A stretch of DNA of 64,000 nucleotides from an uncultured Mordavella sp. (lineage in GTDB: Bacteria > Bacillota > Clostridia > Lachnospirales > Lachnospiraceae). Shown here one piece after another: positions 16,834 to 26,443 of the stretch; the first letter of the stretch is position 1; each line of letters begins with the position of its first letter. The translations under genes were made by a program, and so were the position numbers. A model generated the notes under the pieces. That model saw only the letters and a list, made by a program, of their open reading frames with translations, had not been told where the DNA came from and did no database searches. The stretch covers positions 1 through 64,000 of the forward strand of contig CABPCP010000004.1 in NCBI GenBank assembly GCA_902406105.1, given 5' to 3'.

Positions 16834-17041
16834 CACAGTTCAGACGCGCCTGCCGCGCGCTTCTGCTTCCACAGTTCAGACGCGCCTGCATACATACTCG
16901 CAAAACACGCCCCTTACGGGGCTCTGCTGCGGCTTCCGCCGCTGTTTTGCTCATATGCTGGCGCTCACTCCATGCGCAAGCCTGGCCGGAATCTCATGCA
17001 AGCATGGATTCCCTCCCAAACTTGCCCATGGCTGAACTGTT
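16834..17041 (-). repeat. 170-bp intergenic repeat element, copy 2, with duplicated end
   Basis: Second copy of the element at 4359-4528. The core (16870-17041, 172 bp) has ends ACAGTTCAG and CTGAACTGTT and shares ATGGAGTGAGCGCC, ATGAGCAAA, the AGCGGCGG/AAGCCGC hairpin and CATGCTTGCATGA with copy 1. The lgt-proximal end is duplicated: the 22-mer TCCACAGTTCAGACGCGCCTGC occurs at 16832-16853 and 16868-16889, 36 bases apart. As in copy 1, the element begins at a stop codon, here that of ychF. No transposase is encoded. Confidence 0.75.
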
Positions 17042-17042
17042 G

Positions 17043-18143
17043 TTATACATTAAACCGGAACAGCATGATGTCTCCGTCCTGGACCACGTAGTCTTTTCCT
17101 TCCAGGCGGATCAATCCTTTTTCTTTGGCCGCGTTGTGGCTTCCGCAGGCGATCAGATCATCGTAGGATACCACTTCCGCACGGATAAATCCACGCTCAA
17201 AATCGGTGTGGATCTTACCTGCCGCCTGAGGCGCTTTCGTCCCTTTTGTAATGGTCCATGCCCTAACTTCCGGTTCCCCGGCTGTCAGATAACTGATCAG
17301 GCCCAAGATATGGTAGCTTGCTTTGATCAGCTTTTCAAGACCAGACTCCTCTAATCCCAGATCTTCCAGGAACATTTTCTTTTCATCATCGTCCAGCTCC
17401 GCGATCTCCTGCTCGATCTGGGCGCAGACTACAAATACTTCGCTGTTTTCTTCCTTTGCGTGTTCCCGCACTGCCTGTACCCCGGCATTTCCGGCTCCAT
17501 CGTCAGCCAGATCATCTTCCGCCACATTAGCCGCGTAGATCACCGGCTTATAAGTTAAGAGATTATAGCTCTTAAGCCATTCCTCTTCTTCCTCATCCTG
17601 GGCGCCGTCAAAGATCTTGGCCAGTTTTCCCTCTTCCAGATGAGCCTTGATCTTCTCTAAGAGAGCCAGCTCTTTGGCCGCGGTCTTATCATTTCTGGCC
17701 ACTTTTGCCGTCTTAGCGATCCTCCTCTCCAGGATCTCCAGATCAGAGAAGATCAATTCCAGATTAATGGTCTCAATATCTCTCAAAGGATTGATGCTTC
17801 CATCCACATGAACAATATTGCTGTCTTCAAAACAGCGGACTACATGGACGATAGCATCTACTTCCCGGATATTGGCCAGAAACTGGTTTCCAAGGCCTTC
17901 TCCTTTGGAAGCCCCTTTCACCAATCCCGCAATATCTACGAATTCAATAGCGGCCGGGATGATCTTCTTGGTATGATACATCTCTCCTAATACGTTCAGC
18001 CTTTCATCCGGCACCGTCACCACTCCCACATTAGGGTCGATGGTACAGAAGGGATAATTGGCTGACTCTGCTCCCGCCTTGGTCAGCGAATTAAATAACG
18101 TGCTCTTTCCTACATTCGGCAAACCTACAATTCCAAGTTTCAT
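17043..18143 (-). CDS. ychF: Redox-regulated ATPase YchF (Obg family)
   Basis: Conserved P-loop NTPase of 366 residues that binds ATP in preference to GTP and associates with ribosomes. Walker A is GLPNVGKST near the N-terminus, followed by the [11 protein letters not shown]3 segment, a coiled-coil region and a C-terminal TGS domain ending DIMLFRFNV. Length is typical. The stop codon directly abuts the repeat element before lgt. Confidence 0.96.
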   Translation of the reverse strand: MKLGIVGLPNVGKSTLFNSLTKAGAESANYPFCTIDPNVGVVTVPDERLNVLGEMYHTKKIIPAAIEFVDIAGLVKGASKGEGLGNQFLANIREVDAIVHVVRCFEDSNIVHVDGSINPLRDIETINLELIFSDLEILERRIAKTAKVARNDKTAAKELALLEKIKAHLEEGKLAKIFDGAQDEEEEEWLKSYNLLTYKPVIYAANVAEDDLADDGAGNAGVQAVREHAKEENSEVFVVCAQIEQEIAELDDDEKKMFLEDLGLEESGLEKLIKASYHILGLISYLTAGEPEVRAWTITKGTKAPQAAGKIHTDFERGFIRAEVVSYDDLIACGSHNAAKEKGLIRLEGKDYVVQDGDIMLFRFNV

Positions 18144-18204
18144 CTATCGTTACTCTCCTTTGTTATATTTTCCCAGACAAACACCGGGCTTGCGGTCAGC
18201 CTGT

Positions 18205-18864
18205 CTATTTCAGATCCCTTGTCTCCATCAGGATCACAACTCCGTCCGGCGCCGAGATGGTTACCTCATCTTCTTCAAACTGATTGCTGACACACAGACT
18301 ATCATAAGGGGTCAGTATATGATCTGTCAAAGGATATTTTGCCCCCTTGATATTAAACCCATAAATCTTCTCGCCCAATGGAAACACAGAGAAATACGGC
18401 CCATAAGCCTCCGATCTCTTCAGCGTGATCTCACCATGGAACAGCTGGATCTGGTTCTGCTCATCCAGAATCTTCGTTTCAATCCCTGCTTTCAATGGGA
18501 TCATAAGGGACTGGACATTTGCCCACAGATGATCGATCCTGCCTCCGGTGGCGCCCAGGATCAAAAGTTCCTTGCAGCCAAGCGTAACAGCCAGCCGGAT
18601 CGCGATCTCGGTATCCGACGCGTCTTTTACCGGATTATACTCCCGGATGGGCACATCCGTCTGATTGCGGTAGTAATCCCCGATCTCTTCGCTCACACTG
18701 TCGAAATCCCCTACAATATAGCTGGGCATGATCTGATGCCGGTAAAGGAATTCCATCCCTTTGTCCACTCCGATAATATAGCCGCTTTCTTCCTCTCCAA
18801 GGATTGACAGCACAAACTCTTCGTTTAGTTTTCCCCCGCTTACGATTACAATTCTCTTACTCAT
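18205..18864 (-). CDS. thiN: Thiamine pyrophosphokinase
   Basis: Thiamine pyrophosphokinase of 219 residues, transferring pyrophosphate from ATP to thiamine to make TPP. Conserved elements are IGVDKGMEFL, the metal-binding VGDFDSVS and the GATGGRIDHLWANV motif. It overlaps rpe by 8 bases and closes the cell-wall/translation gene cluster in the usual Clostridia order. Confidence 0.94.
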   Translation of the reverse strand: MSKRIVIVSGGKLNEEFVLSILGEEESGYIIGVDKGMEFLYRHQIMPSYIVGDFDSVSEEIGDYYRNQTDVPIREYNPVKDASDTEIAIRLAVTLGCKELLILGATGGRIDHLWANVQSLMIPLKAGIETKILDEQNQIQLFHGEITLKRSEAYGPYFSVFPLGEKIYGFNIKGAKYPLTDHILTPYDSLCVSNQFEEDEVTISAPDGVVILMETRDLK

Positions 18865-19519
18865 AACTGTTCAATATCTCCATAAATGCCTTGGTGTTGT
18901 CTCCAGGATCGCCTTTAAATACCGCTGAGCCTGCTACAATGATATTAGCTCCCGCATCCAGGACGTCCCTCACATTCGTCAGATAGATCCCTCCATCCAC
19001 CTGGATGTCTACCTTAAGGTTTCTCTCTTCGATCATGTCCCGTGCCCTGCGGATCTTATCCAGAGATTCTGGTATGAATTTCTGGCCTCCAAATCCCGGA
19101 TGCACACTCATGACCAGCAGCATCTCAATGCTGGAAAGGAATGGCTCCGCCTGGTCTACATCTGTCTCCGGACAAATAGAGAGTCCCGCTTTCATGCCGC
19201 AGTCATGGATTCTCTCCAAAGTCTCCCTAACATCCCGGCATGCTTCCAGATGGACTGTCACAATGTGGGCGCCCGCTTCCTGAAACGCTTCCACATATCG
19301 GATTGGCTCCTGCACCATTAAATGAGCGTCCATTACCTGGTCTGTGGCATTGTGTATAGACTTCAGCACTGGCATCCCAAAAGAAATACTGGGTACAAAC
19401 ATGCCGTCCATCACGTCGAAATGCAGATAACGGGCTCCATTTTCTTCTGTGGCCTTCATCTGTTCTCCAAGCGCCTTGAAATCTGCCGACAAGATCGACG
19501 GCGACAAAATATACTCCAT
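18857..19519 (-). CDS. rpe: Ribulose-phosphate 3-epimerase
   Basis: TIM-barrel epimerase of 220 residues interconverting ribulose-5-phosphate and xylulose-5-phosphate. Typical motifs are LSPSILSADF at the start, HFDVMDGMFVP, DAHLMV, VMSVHPGFGGQKF and QVDGGI, including the metal-binding His and Asp residues. It sits 4 bases after rsgA. Confidence 0.96.
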   Translation of the reverse strand: MEYILSPSILSADFKALGEQMKATEENGARYLHFDVMDGMFVPSISFGMPVLKSIHNATDQVMDAHLMVQEPIRYVEAFQEAGAHIVTVHLEACRDVRETLERIHDCGMKAGLSICPETDVDQAEPFLSSIEMLLVMSVHPGFGGQKFIPESLDKIRRARDMIEERNLKVDIQVDGGIYLTNVRDVLDAGANIIVAGSAVFKGDPGDNTKAFMEILNSYE

Positions 19520-19523
19520 AGCC

Positions 19524-20402
19524 TTAGTACCTCCTCCTGTCCTTTAATTCCTGATATATGTCCTGATAATCCGCGTAGCGGACTGGATGGATCTTCCCTT
19601 GTTCTACCGCCTCTTTTACCGCGCAGTCCGGCTCATGGATATGGTCGCATCCCTGGAAGCGGCACTGGCCTTCAAAATCGCGAAATTCCGGAAAATAATA
19701 TTTCAGATCTTCTTTCTCCAGCTCAGGAAGATATAAAGAGCTAAATCCCGGTGTATCCATGATATAAGAGTCCTCATTGATAGGAAACAGCTCTGCGTGC
19801 CGCGTGGTGTGTCTCCCTCTTGCAATCTTGCGGCTGACCGCTCCTGTCTCCATTTTTGCCTCCGGCTGTAGAAGGTTGATAAGAGAAGACTTTCCCACCC
19901 CGGAGGGCCCGGCGATCACCGTCGTCTTTCCCCTTAACAGCTCCATCACCTGATCAATGTTGCTCTTTTCTTTCACACTGATAAAAAGACAGGGGTACCC
20001 GCAGCTTTCATAAACTTCCCGCAGCTTATCGATTTCCTCTTCTTTCCCGATATCTTCTTTATTAAAACACAGTACGGCGGGAATCTCCTGGATCTCCATC
20101 ATGACCAGAAAACGGTCCAGCAGATGGAAATGAGGACTTGGCTTAGCCACGGCAAATACCACCAGCGCCTGATCTACGTTGGCGGACGCCGGACGGATCA
20201 ATTCATTCTTCCGAGGAAGGATCTCAGTAATATTCCCAGATTTTTCTTCCTCATCCAGAATCTCTATCTCCACATCATCCCCCACCAGAGGTTTGATCTT
20301 CTCCTTCCGGAAGATTCCTTTTGCTTTACATTCATAAACACCGGATTCTACTACATCCACGTAGTAGAATCCGGCAATTCCCTTTATGATCTTTCCCTGC
20401 AT
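19524..20402 (-). CDS. rsgA: Ribosome small subunit-dependent GTPase A
   Basis: Circularly permuted GTPase of 292 residues acting in late 30S maturation. It has an N-terminal OB fold, G4-like FNKEDI, then G1 GPSGVGKSSLIN and G3 DTPGFSS, and a C-terminal zinc motif (CRFQGCDHIHEPDC). It lies between prkC and rpe, the standard location in Firmicutes. Confidence 0.96.
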   Translation of the reverse strand: MQGKIIKGIAGFYYVDVVESGVYECKAKGIFRKEKIKPLVGDDVEIEILDEEEKSGNITEILPRKNELIRPASANVDQALVVFAVAKPSPHFHLLDRFLVMMEIQEIPAVLCFNKEDIGKEEEIDKLREVYESCGYPCLFISVKEKSNIDQVMELLRGKTTVIAGPSGVGKSSLINLLQPEAKMETGAVSRKIARGRHTTRHAELFPINEDSYIMDTPGFSSLYLPELEKEDLKYYFPEFRDFEGQCRFQGCDHIHEPDCAVKEAVEQGKIHPVRYADYQDIYQELKDRRRY

Positions 20403-20432
20403 ACCTTTCCGCTGTCCTTATATTGTATCATC

Positions 20433-22508
20433 TTACTGCTCGCCTTCTCCGCCGTCTCCGCTATCGGAAGATTCTTCCGGGCCAAGACTCAGAACATAGG
20501 TTACTGTACTTCCTTTCGATAAACTTCCAGATCCGGGACTCTGAGAGATGATCATGCCAGCGGCGTAATTATTGCTGTACTCTTCTCCCTGTTTTCTTGC
20601 GTTTATTCCATTCTCATCTGCCCACTCCAACAGGGACTCCTCATACTGTCCCGCAAAATTCTGCACAGATACCTTTTCTTCCGGTTTTGGTCCGTTGCTG
20701 ACCACCAGATCGATGGAGGTTCCTTTTGATACCTTCTCGCCGCCTCCGATGCTCTGGGAGATTACCAGTCCTTTGCTGACACTGTCGTCATACTGATAGG
20801 TTACTTTGCCAATGGTAAGCCCCGCATTCTTGAGGGTGCTCTGGGCCGTGGAGTCTTTCTCGCCTTTTACATTGGGAACTGAGATCTTCTCTTCACCTCT
20901 GCTGACCTGCATGATGATCTCAGTATCCTTGCCCACTTTGGAACCTGCCGCCGGAGTCGTCTTGATAACTTCGCCCTCAGCATAATCGCTGCTGTAGATA
21001 AATTCTGAAGTTCCTACCGTCAGGCCTTCCCCTTCCAGTGTCTTCTGGGCGCTTTCCTCGTCCATTCCGGAGACATCCGGAACGGTGATCTCTTCTCCTA
21101 CTAACTTCGAGCTTACCACAACTTCTACCGTTGTGTTCTTCTCTACCCGTTCTCCCTCTTCTGGATTCTGTTCACAGACAAGTCCTTTTTCATATTTTTC
21201 CGATTCCTCATAAGTAACTGTAATTCCAAGGCCCTTTTTATTCAAAGCTTCTTTTGCCTCTTCCTCTGTCATACCCACAACATCCGGGACTTTCACTTTG
21301 CTCTCTGACTCTTCCGCTGTGATTCCAGGCCCCCAGGTCTTAAAGATTCCTGCCGCCCGGCCGATGGCAAAGATAATAATGAAGACAATGATCACAGCCA
21401 CAACGATCATCAAGATCTTCATGACTTTATTCATCCTTGGATTTACTTCCTCGCTGCCTTTGCGTCCTTTGCCGTAATCGTCTTCTTCTCCGTATTCGTC
21501 TAAACTATACTCGTCTTCCCCGTATTCGTCGTCTCCGTATTCGTCGTCTTCCCCATATTCATCTGCATCGTATTCGTCTTCATCATACTCGTCCTCATCG
21601 TAATTGCTTCGGATATCATCCAATTCTTCATCCGTGATGATAACCGTATCCGCATTTCTAAGAGGCGGGATGATAACAAAATCTCCCTCCGGGTCTACCA
21701 GGGAACGTTTGAGATCCCGGATCAGATCGTCTGTATTTTTATATCTTCTCTCCGCATTCTTCTGGGTACATTTCAAGATAATCTGTTCCAGACTGTATGG
21801 AATGTCTGGAACCAGCTCCGATGGAGGCGTGATCTCCTCCTGAAGGTGCTTAATAGCCACGGATACCGTAGAATCCCCATCAAAAGGCACTTCTCCTGTC
21901 GCCATTTCAAAAAGTGTGATACCGATGGAATAAATATCGCTTTTGGCATCACTGAATCCGCCTCTGGCCTGTTCCGGGGAGGTATAGTGGACCGACCCCA
22001 TAGCGTTCGAGCTGATGGTGTTGGAATTCACAGATTTGGCAATTCCAAAATCAGTTACCTTTACCTTTCCATCTTTCGAGATGATCACATTCTGGGGCTT
22101 GATATCCCTATGGATGATTCCGGCGGCATGAGCCGCTCCGATACCGGTACACATCTGGATCGCGATGCTGATCACCTCTTTGTGGGATAATCGGCCTTTT
22201 CTCTCAATATATTCTTTCAGGGTAATGCCTTCTACCAGTTCCATGACCATGTAGTACAATCCCCTGTCCTCTCCCACATCATATACGTTTACAATATTGG
22301 GATTCATAAGTCCGGCCGCGGACTGTGCCTCAGATCTGAATTTCCTTACGAAATCTTCGTCTTCCCGGTATTCTTTCTTCAGCACCTTGATGGCTACATA
22401 ACGGTTCAGCTTCGTGTCCTTCCCCTTATAGACGTCCGCCATCCCCCCCGCGCCGATCTTACTTAACACCTCATATCTTTTTCCAAGAAAAATCCCGTCT
22501 TTTACCAT
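20433..22508 (-). CDS. prkC: Serine/threonine protein kinase with PASTA repeats
   Basis: PASTA kinase of 691 residues that senses muropeptides or lipid II and controls growth and spore exit. The kinase domain (about 10-265) has the GAGGMADVY loop, Lys41, catalytic HRD at 133-135 and DFG at 153-155. One membrane helix covers about 363-383, followed by four extracellular PASTA repeats (about 398-675). The juxtamembrane segment (about 303-345) is unusual: eight short Asp/Glu/Tyr-rich repeats of the type DEDEY, GDDEY and GEDEY. It overlaps the cognate phosphatase gene by 7 bases. Confidence 0.96.
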   Translation of the reverse strand: MVKDGIFLGKRYEVLSKIGAGGMADVYKGKDTKLNRYVAIKVLKKEYREDEDFVRKFRSEAQSAAGLMNPNIVNVYDVGEDRGLYYMVMELVEGITLKEYIERKGRLSHKEVISIAIQMCTGIGAAHAAGIIHRDIKPQNVIISKDGKVKVTDFGIAKSVNSNTISSNAMGSVHYTSPEQARGGFSDAKSDIYSIGITLFEMATGEVPFDGDSTVSVAIKHLQEEITPPSELVPDIPYSLEQIILKCTQKNAERRYKNTDDLIRDLKRSLVDPEGDFVIIPPLRNADTVIITDEELDDIRSNYDEDEYDEDEYDADEYGEDDEYGDDEYGEDEYSLDEYGEEDDYGKGRKGSEEVNPRMNKVMKILMIVVAVIIVFIIIFAIGRAAGIFKTWGPGITAEESESKVKVPDVVGMTEEEAKEALNKKGLGITVTYEESEKYEKGLVCEQNPEEGERVEKNTTVEVVVSSKLVGEEITVPDVSGMDEESAQKTLEGEGLTVGTSEFIYSSDYAEGEVIKTTPAAGSKVGKDTEIIMQVSRGEEKISVPNVKGEKDSTAQSTLKNAGLTIGKVTYQYDDSVSKGLVISQSIGGGEKVSKGTSIDLVVSNGPKPEEKVSVQNFAGQYEESLLEWADENGINARKQGEEYSNNYAAGMIISQSPGSGSLSKGSTVTYVLSLGPEESSDSGDGGEGEQ

Positions 22509-23245
22509 ATACTCACCTCATCTGCCAGCGGTTCCGCCATAACAACCCCGATGTTATCTCTCCCGCCATTGCTGTTTGCTTTCTCGATCAACATAAGCAC
22601 CGCCTCCACAATATCTCTGGCGCCCTTAACAATGTCAAACATATCTTCATCTTCTACCATATTGCTGAGTCCATCGGTACACATTAAGATAATGTCGCCT
22701 TTCTTCAGCCGGTATTCGTAAATATCGGCTTCCACGTCTTCTTTCACGCCAATGGCTCTTGTGATAATATTCTTATCTGGATGATTCTTCGCCTCTTCTG
22801 CCTTGATGCCGCCCAGTCTCACCATTTCCTCTACCAGGGAATGATCCTTGGATATCTGGCGGATCTTTTCATTGATCAGATAGAGCCGGCTGTCTCCTAC
22901 GTTGGCAAAATAGAGCGTATTTCCAATGACCGTTCCCGCTACCAGGGTTGTCCCCATCCCTTCCAGTTTTACGTCTGAATGGGCCGCTTTGATCAGTTCA
23001 TGGTTTGCCTTCGTAACAACACCTCGCAGAATTTCTTCCGGTTTGTCCAGTGAGGTATTCTCTAATTCTTCTCTTAAGATTTTAACCGTGTATTTGGAAG
23101 CGAAATCCCCCGCTTTATGTCCGCCCATTCCATCGGCGACCACAAGAAGATTCGGGAATGGCCCAATGGGTTTATCCGTCACATATACATAATCCTGATT
23201 GATTTCCCGCTTTCTTCCCACATCGGTTTTTGCGTATAATTTCAT
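22502..23245 (-). CDS. prpC: PP2C-type Ser/Thr phosphatase (Stp1/PrpC)
   Basis: Metal-dependent protein phosphatase of 247 residues, reversing PrkC phosphorylation. PP2C motifs include VVADGMGGHKAGDFAS, GTTLVAG, ANVGDSRLYLI, LMCTDGLSN and GGRDNIGVV, holding the metal-binding Asp residues. It overlaps prkC and follows rlmN without a gap. Confidence 0.96.
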   Translation of the reverse strand: MKLYAKTDVGRKREINQDYVYVTDKPIGPFPNLLVVADGMGGHKAGDFASKYTVKILREELENTSLDKPEEILRGVVTKANHELIKAAHSDVKLEGMGTTLVAGTVIGNTLYFANVGDSRLYLINEKIRQISKDHSLVEEMVRLGGIKAEEAKNHPDKNIITRAIGVKEDVEADIYEYRLKKGDIILMCTDGLSNMVEDEDMFDIVKGARDIVEAVLMLIEKANSNGGRDNIGVVMAEPLADEVSIW

Positions 23246-24292
23246 CTAGCTCTCCTTCTGACCGGCTTGGTACCGTCTCCTCAACTGGCCGCAGGCCCCG
23301 TCGATATCGGAGCCTCTTTCCCTTCTTATAGTAACATTTATTCCGTTTTTTTCAAGTTTATTTTTAAATTCCTGGGCATTTTTCCCATCCGGGCGCTGAA
23401 AATCTCTCTCTTTGATGGGATTCACCGGAATCAGATTCAAATGGCAGTTTCTTGGCTTTAAAATCCTGGTCAATTCCCGGATATCAGACTCTGTGTCATT
23501 GACCCCTTTTACCAAACTGTATTCAAAAGTGATCCTCCGTCCCGTTTTCGCGAAATACTCGTCACAGGCTTCCAGCACTTCAGAAAGCTGGTATTTCTTC
23601 GCCACAGGCATAAGCTTCTGACGCTTTTCCTGGGTGGACCCGTGCAGGGACAAAGCCAGAGTGATCTGAAGCCCTTCCTCTGCCAGACGGTGGATCCCCG
23701 GAACGATGCCGCAGGTGGACGCGGTAATATTGCGCTGGCTGATATGCAGGCCGTTCGGGTCTGCGGCCATATGGATAAATTTGACAAAATTCTCATAATT
23801 ATCCAGCGGCTCTCCTGTTCCCATCACCACAATATTGGAGACTCTTTCCCCGGTGATCTTCTGGATCTGGTAAATCTGGCGCAGCATCTCAGAGGGAGTC
23901 AGATTCCTCTCCAGGCCCCCGATGGTGGATGCGCAGAACCGGCATCCCATCCTACAGCCTGCCTGGGATGAGATACAGACAGAATTCCCATAATTATATT
24001 TCATCAGCACGCTCTCGATCCGGTTTCCGTCTTTCAGTTCAAACAAGAATTTCTCTGTAGGATCCTTCTGGGAAATCTGGCGGGCCACAAGATCCATCCT
24101 GCGGATCTCATAAAGATCACTCAGCCTTTCCCTCAGATCTTTGGAAAGGTTGGTCATCTCCTGGAAATCACCGGCTAATTTCTCATGAAGCCAGGCATAG
24201 ATCTGCCTGGCCCGGAAAGGCTTCTCTCCCAGGCTTTGTATTTCCTTTGTCAATTCCTCCAAGTCATAGGAGACAATATCTTTCTTATCCAT
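23246..24292 (-). CDS. rlmN: 23S rRNA (adenine2503-C2)-methyltransferase RlmN
   Basis: Radical-SAM methyltransferase of 348 residues acting on 23S rRNA A2503 and tRNA A37. The cluster motif is CRMGCRFCAS (C-x3-C-x2-C). Other family parts are MGTGEPLDNYENF, the S-N-P segment around ALSLHGST and the C-terminal Cys in GACGQLR. The ATG at 24292 overlaps the rsmB stop by 8 bases and has AGAGGA upstream; the longer ORF to 24337 is not needed. Confidence 0.96.
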   Translation of the reverse strand: MDKKDIVSYDLEELTKEIQSLGEKPFRARQIYAWLHEKLAGDFQEMTNLSKDLRERLSDLYEIRRMDLVARQISQKDPTEKFLFELKDGNRIESVLMKYNYGNSVCISSQAGCRMGCRFCASTIGGLERNLTPSEMLRQIYQIQKITGERVSNIVVMGTGEPLDNYENFVKFIHMAADPNGLHISQRNITASTCGIVPGIHRLAEEGLQITLALSLHGSTQEKRQKLMPVAKKYQLSEVLEACDEYFAKTGRRITFEYSLVKGVNDTESDIRELTRILKPRNCHLNLIPVNPIKERDFQRPDGKNAQEFKNKLEKNGINVTIRRERGSDIDGACGQLRRRYQAGQKES

Positions 24293-25598
24293 GGCTCTTC
24301 CTCTGCAATACCGCAATATAGAATCCGTCTCCCCCATCGATTCCAGGCAGCATCTGCTTGGCCTTCTTCAACTGGAAATCCGGATGGTTCAAGAGAAACC
24401 AAGCGGTGTTTTCTTCATTTTCTTCTCTATGTATGGTGCAGGTACTGTAGACCAGGGTGCCGCCGGGCTTCACGTAAGCCTCCACCGTGGAAAGGATCTT
24501 TCTTTGAAGTTTCGCAAGCTCTTCCTGCTTCTTAGGCGTCATTTTGTATTTCAGATCCGGCTTCTTTCCCAGCACTCCAAGACCGGAGCAGGGCAGATCT
24601 GCCATTACAATGTCCGCTTTTCCTTCCGCCTCCCGGTCAAATACAGTAGCATCCCACTTGACTGCCCGGATATTTGCAAGACCGGTCCGTTCTATATTTT
24701 CCTCTAAAAGTCCGATTTTGTAGTCTGTCAGATCCCTTGCCTCCACACTCCCTGTCCCACGCAGTATTTCCGCCAGGTGGATGGCTTTTCCGCCCGGCGC
24801 CGCGCACACATCGATGATGTGATCGCCTTCTTTTGGTTCCGCCCACAGAACCGCCTGCATAGAACTGATATCCTGCACATAGAACAGCCCCTGCCGGAAG
24901 CTTTCCAGTCCGGCCACATGGTCGTACCCGGTCAGATAGAGCGCGCAGGGAACAAAAGGATCCGCTTCTGCCCGGACGCCTTCCTGTTTCAGACGTTGGA
25001 TCAGCTCTTCCCGGGTGATCTGGTTTATATTGCAGCGGACGCAAAGAGGCCTTTCTTCCAGAAACGCCTTTCCCATGCGCTCTGCCGTCTCCATTCCATA
25101 CTCTCCGAGCCACTGTTCAGAAAGCCAGCTGGGCAGTGAATAGCGGACAGAAAGATAGCCTTCCGGATCTGTTTCCCTGGACGGATAGGCTACAGAGTCA
25201 ATCTTGCGGCTTATACTGCGCAGGACTCCGTTCACAAACCCTTTAAGTCCGGCAAATCCTTTTCGCCCCGCCAGTTTCACGGCCTCGTTGCATACAGCGC
25301 TGTTTGGGACCTTGTCCATATATTTAATCTGATAGACGCTGCTCCTTAAGATCGCCCGGATCACCGGTTTCATTTTGTTGACTTTCACGTTGGAAAAATG
25401 ATTGATGATATGATCGATCTCGATCATGCGCTCAAGCGTGCCGTTTACCACCCTGGTGATAAACGCACGCTCTTTTTTATCCAGATACTGATATTTGTCC
25501 AGAACTTGCTTTAACGCGATATGACTGTATTCCCCGTCTCTGGTGATCAATAGCAGAGTGTCGAGGATCAGTTCTCTGCTGTCTTCCCCTCTTCTCAT
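24285..25598 (-). CDS. rsmB: 16S rRNA (cytosine967-C5)-methyltransferase RsmB
   Basis: RNA methyltransferase of 437 residues. An N-terminal NusB-like domain (about 1-140) is followed by the SAM-binding fold (DVCAAPGGKAIHLAE). The two catalytic cysteines lie in DLPCSGLG and YSTCTIH. It belongs to the conserved def-fmt-rsmB-rlmN order. Confidence 0.96.
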   Translation of the reverse strand: MRRGEDSRELILDTLLLITRDGEYSHIALKQVLDKYQYLDKKERAFITRVVNGTLERMIEIDHIINHFSNVKVNKMKPVIRAILRSSVYQIKYMDKVPNSAVCNEAVKLAGRKGFAGLKGFVNGVLRSISRKIDSVAYPSRETDPEGYLSVRYSLPSWLSEQWLGEYGMETAERMGKAFLEERPLCVRCNINQITREELIQRLKQEGVRAEADPFVPCALYLTGYDHVAGLESFRQGLFYVQDISSMQAVLWAEPKEGDHIIDVCAAPGGKAIHLAEILRGTGSVEARDLTDYKIGLLEENIERTGLANIRAVKWDATVFDREAEGKADIVMADLPCSGLGVLGKKPDLKYKMTPKKQEELAKLQRKILSTVEAYVKPGGTLVYSTCTIHREENEENTAWFLLNHPDFQLKKAKQMLPGIDGGDGFYIAVLQRKSHG

Positions 25599-25625
25599 TG
25601 TCTCCCCTGTCCTCCGTCTGTTTTT

Positions 25626-26327
25626 CTAATCCCTTCTGCTGTTTGCCAGCAGGATGATACGCAGAAGCTGCAGGATCGAAGCCGCCGCTCCCGCCACATA
25701 AGTAAGCGCAGCCGCGGACAGGACCTTTCTGGTATCCCGAAGCTCGTCTTCATAGAGAAGTCCGGTGCTTCCCAGGACACGGACTGCCCGATTGGAAGCA
25801 TCAAATTCTACTGGAAGAGTCACGATCTGGAACAGGACTGCCAGAGAAAACGCAATAATTCCAAGATTCAAAAACAACAAAGAGGACTCCCCGGTAAATA
25901 AAAGGCCAATAATGATCAGCGGCCAGGCGATGGTACTCCCCAGGTTCGCGATCGGCACCAGGGCTCCCCGGAACCTAAGCGGCGCATACCCTATAGCGTG
26001 CTGGACCGCATGGCCGCACTCATGAGCCGCCACTCCGATCGCCGCTACGGACTGAGAATTATAAGTCGCATCCGACAGACGCAGCGTCTTGGTCCGCGGA
26101 TCATAGTGATCCGTCAGATTCCCTGACACATGTTCCACCCGCACATCATAGATTCCCGCGCTTCTGAGCACATATTCCGCCGCTTCCCTTCCCGTCATGC
26201 CGGAACGGCTGCGCACACGGGAATATCGATTAAACGTAGATCTCATCTTGGCCGAAGCGGCAAGACATATAATAACACCAATGATCACCAGTACATACGT
26301 AGGGTCAAAATACATTGGAAAATACAT
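25626..26327 (-). CDS. Membrane zinc metallopeptidase, YugP family
   Basis: Integral membrane protein of 233 residues with an HECGH zinc-binding motif (AAHECGHAVQHAIGY) and three or more hydrophobic helices, typical of the YugP/COG2738 family of putative neutral zinc peptidases. It sits between fmt and rsmB as in many Clostridia. Substrate and physiological role are not established for the family. Confidence 0.9.
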   Translation of the reverse strand: MYFPMYFDPTYVLVIIGVIICLAASAKMRSTFNRYSRVRSRSGMTGREAAEYVLRSAGIYDVRVEHVSGNLTDHYDPRTKTLRLSDATYNSQSVAAIGVAAHECGHAVQHAIGYAPLRFRGALVPIANLGSTIAWPLIIIGLLFTGESSLLFLNLGIIAFSLAVLFQIVTLPVEFDASNRAVRVLGSTGLLYEDELRDTRKVLSAAALTYVAGAAASILQLLRIILLANSRRD

Positions 26328-26443
26328 ATTGATTCCTCCTTATCAGGCAGTTTTCTTTTGTATAGTATATATGAAAACCACTCAGAAAAACTGAAATTCA
26401 TGAATTTTTAATAAAAATATAATTCCCAGTTCAGCCATTCTCC

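Noticed and set aside
16817-16954. 46-codon N-terminal extension of Lgt
   Set aside because: It translates the repeat element; the ATG at 16816 has GAAAGGAG.
21440-21620. Short-period repeats resembling a small CRISPR or satellite array
   Set aside because: They are in frame with the acidic repeats of PrkC, vary in spacing of 15-18 bases and have no spacers.
26428-26439. CAGTTCAGCCAT, resembling the end of the 170-bp repeat
   Set aside because: Only 12 bases match, no second end or internal motifs nearby, and it lies beside the fmt stop without further structure.
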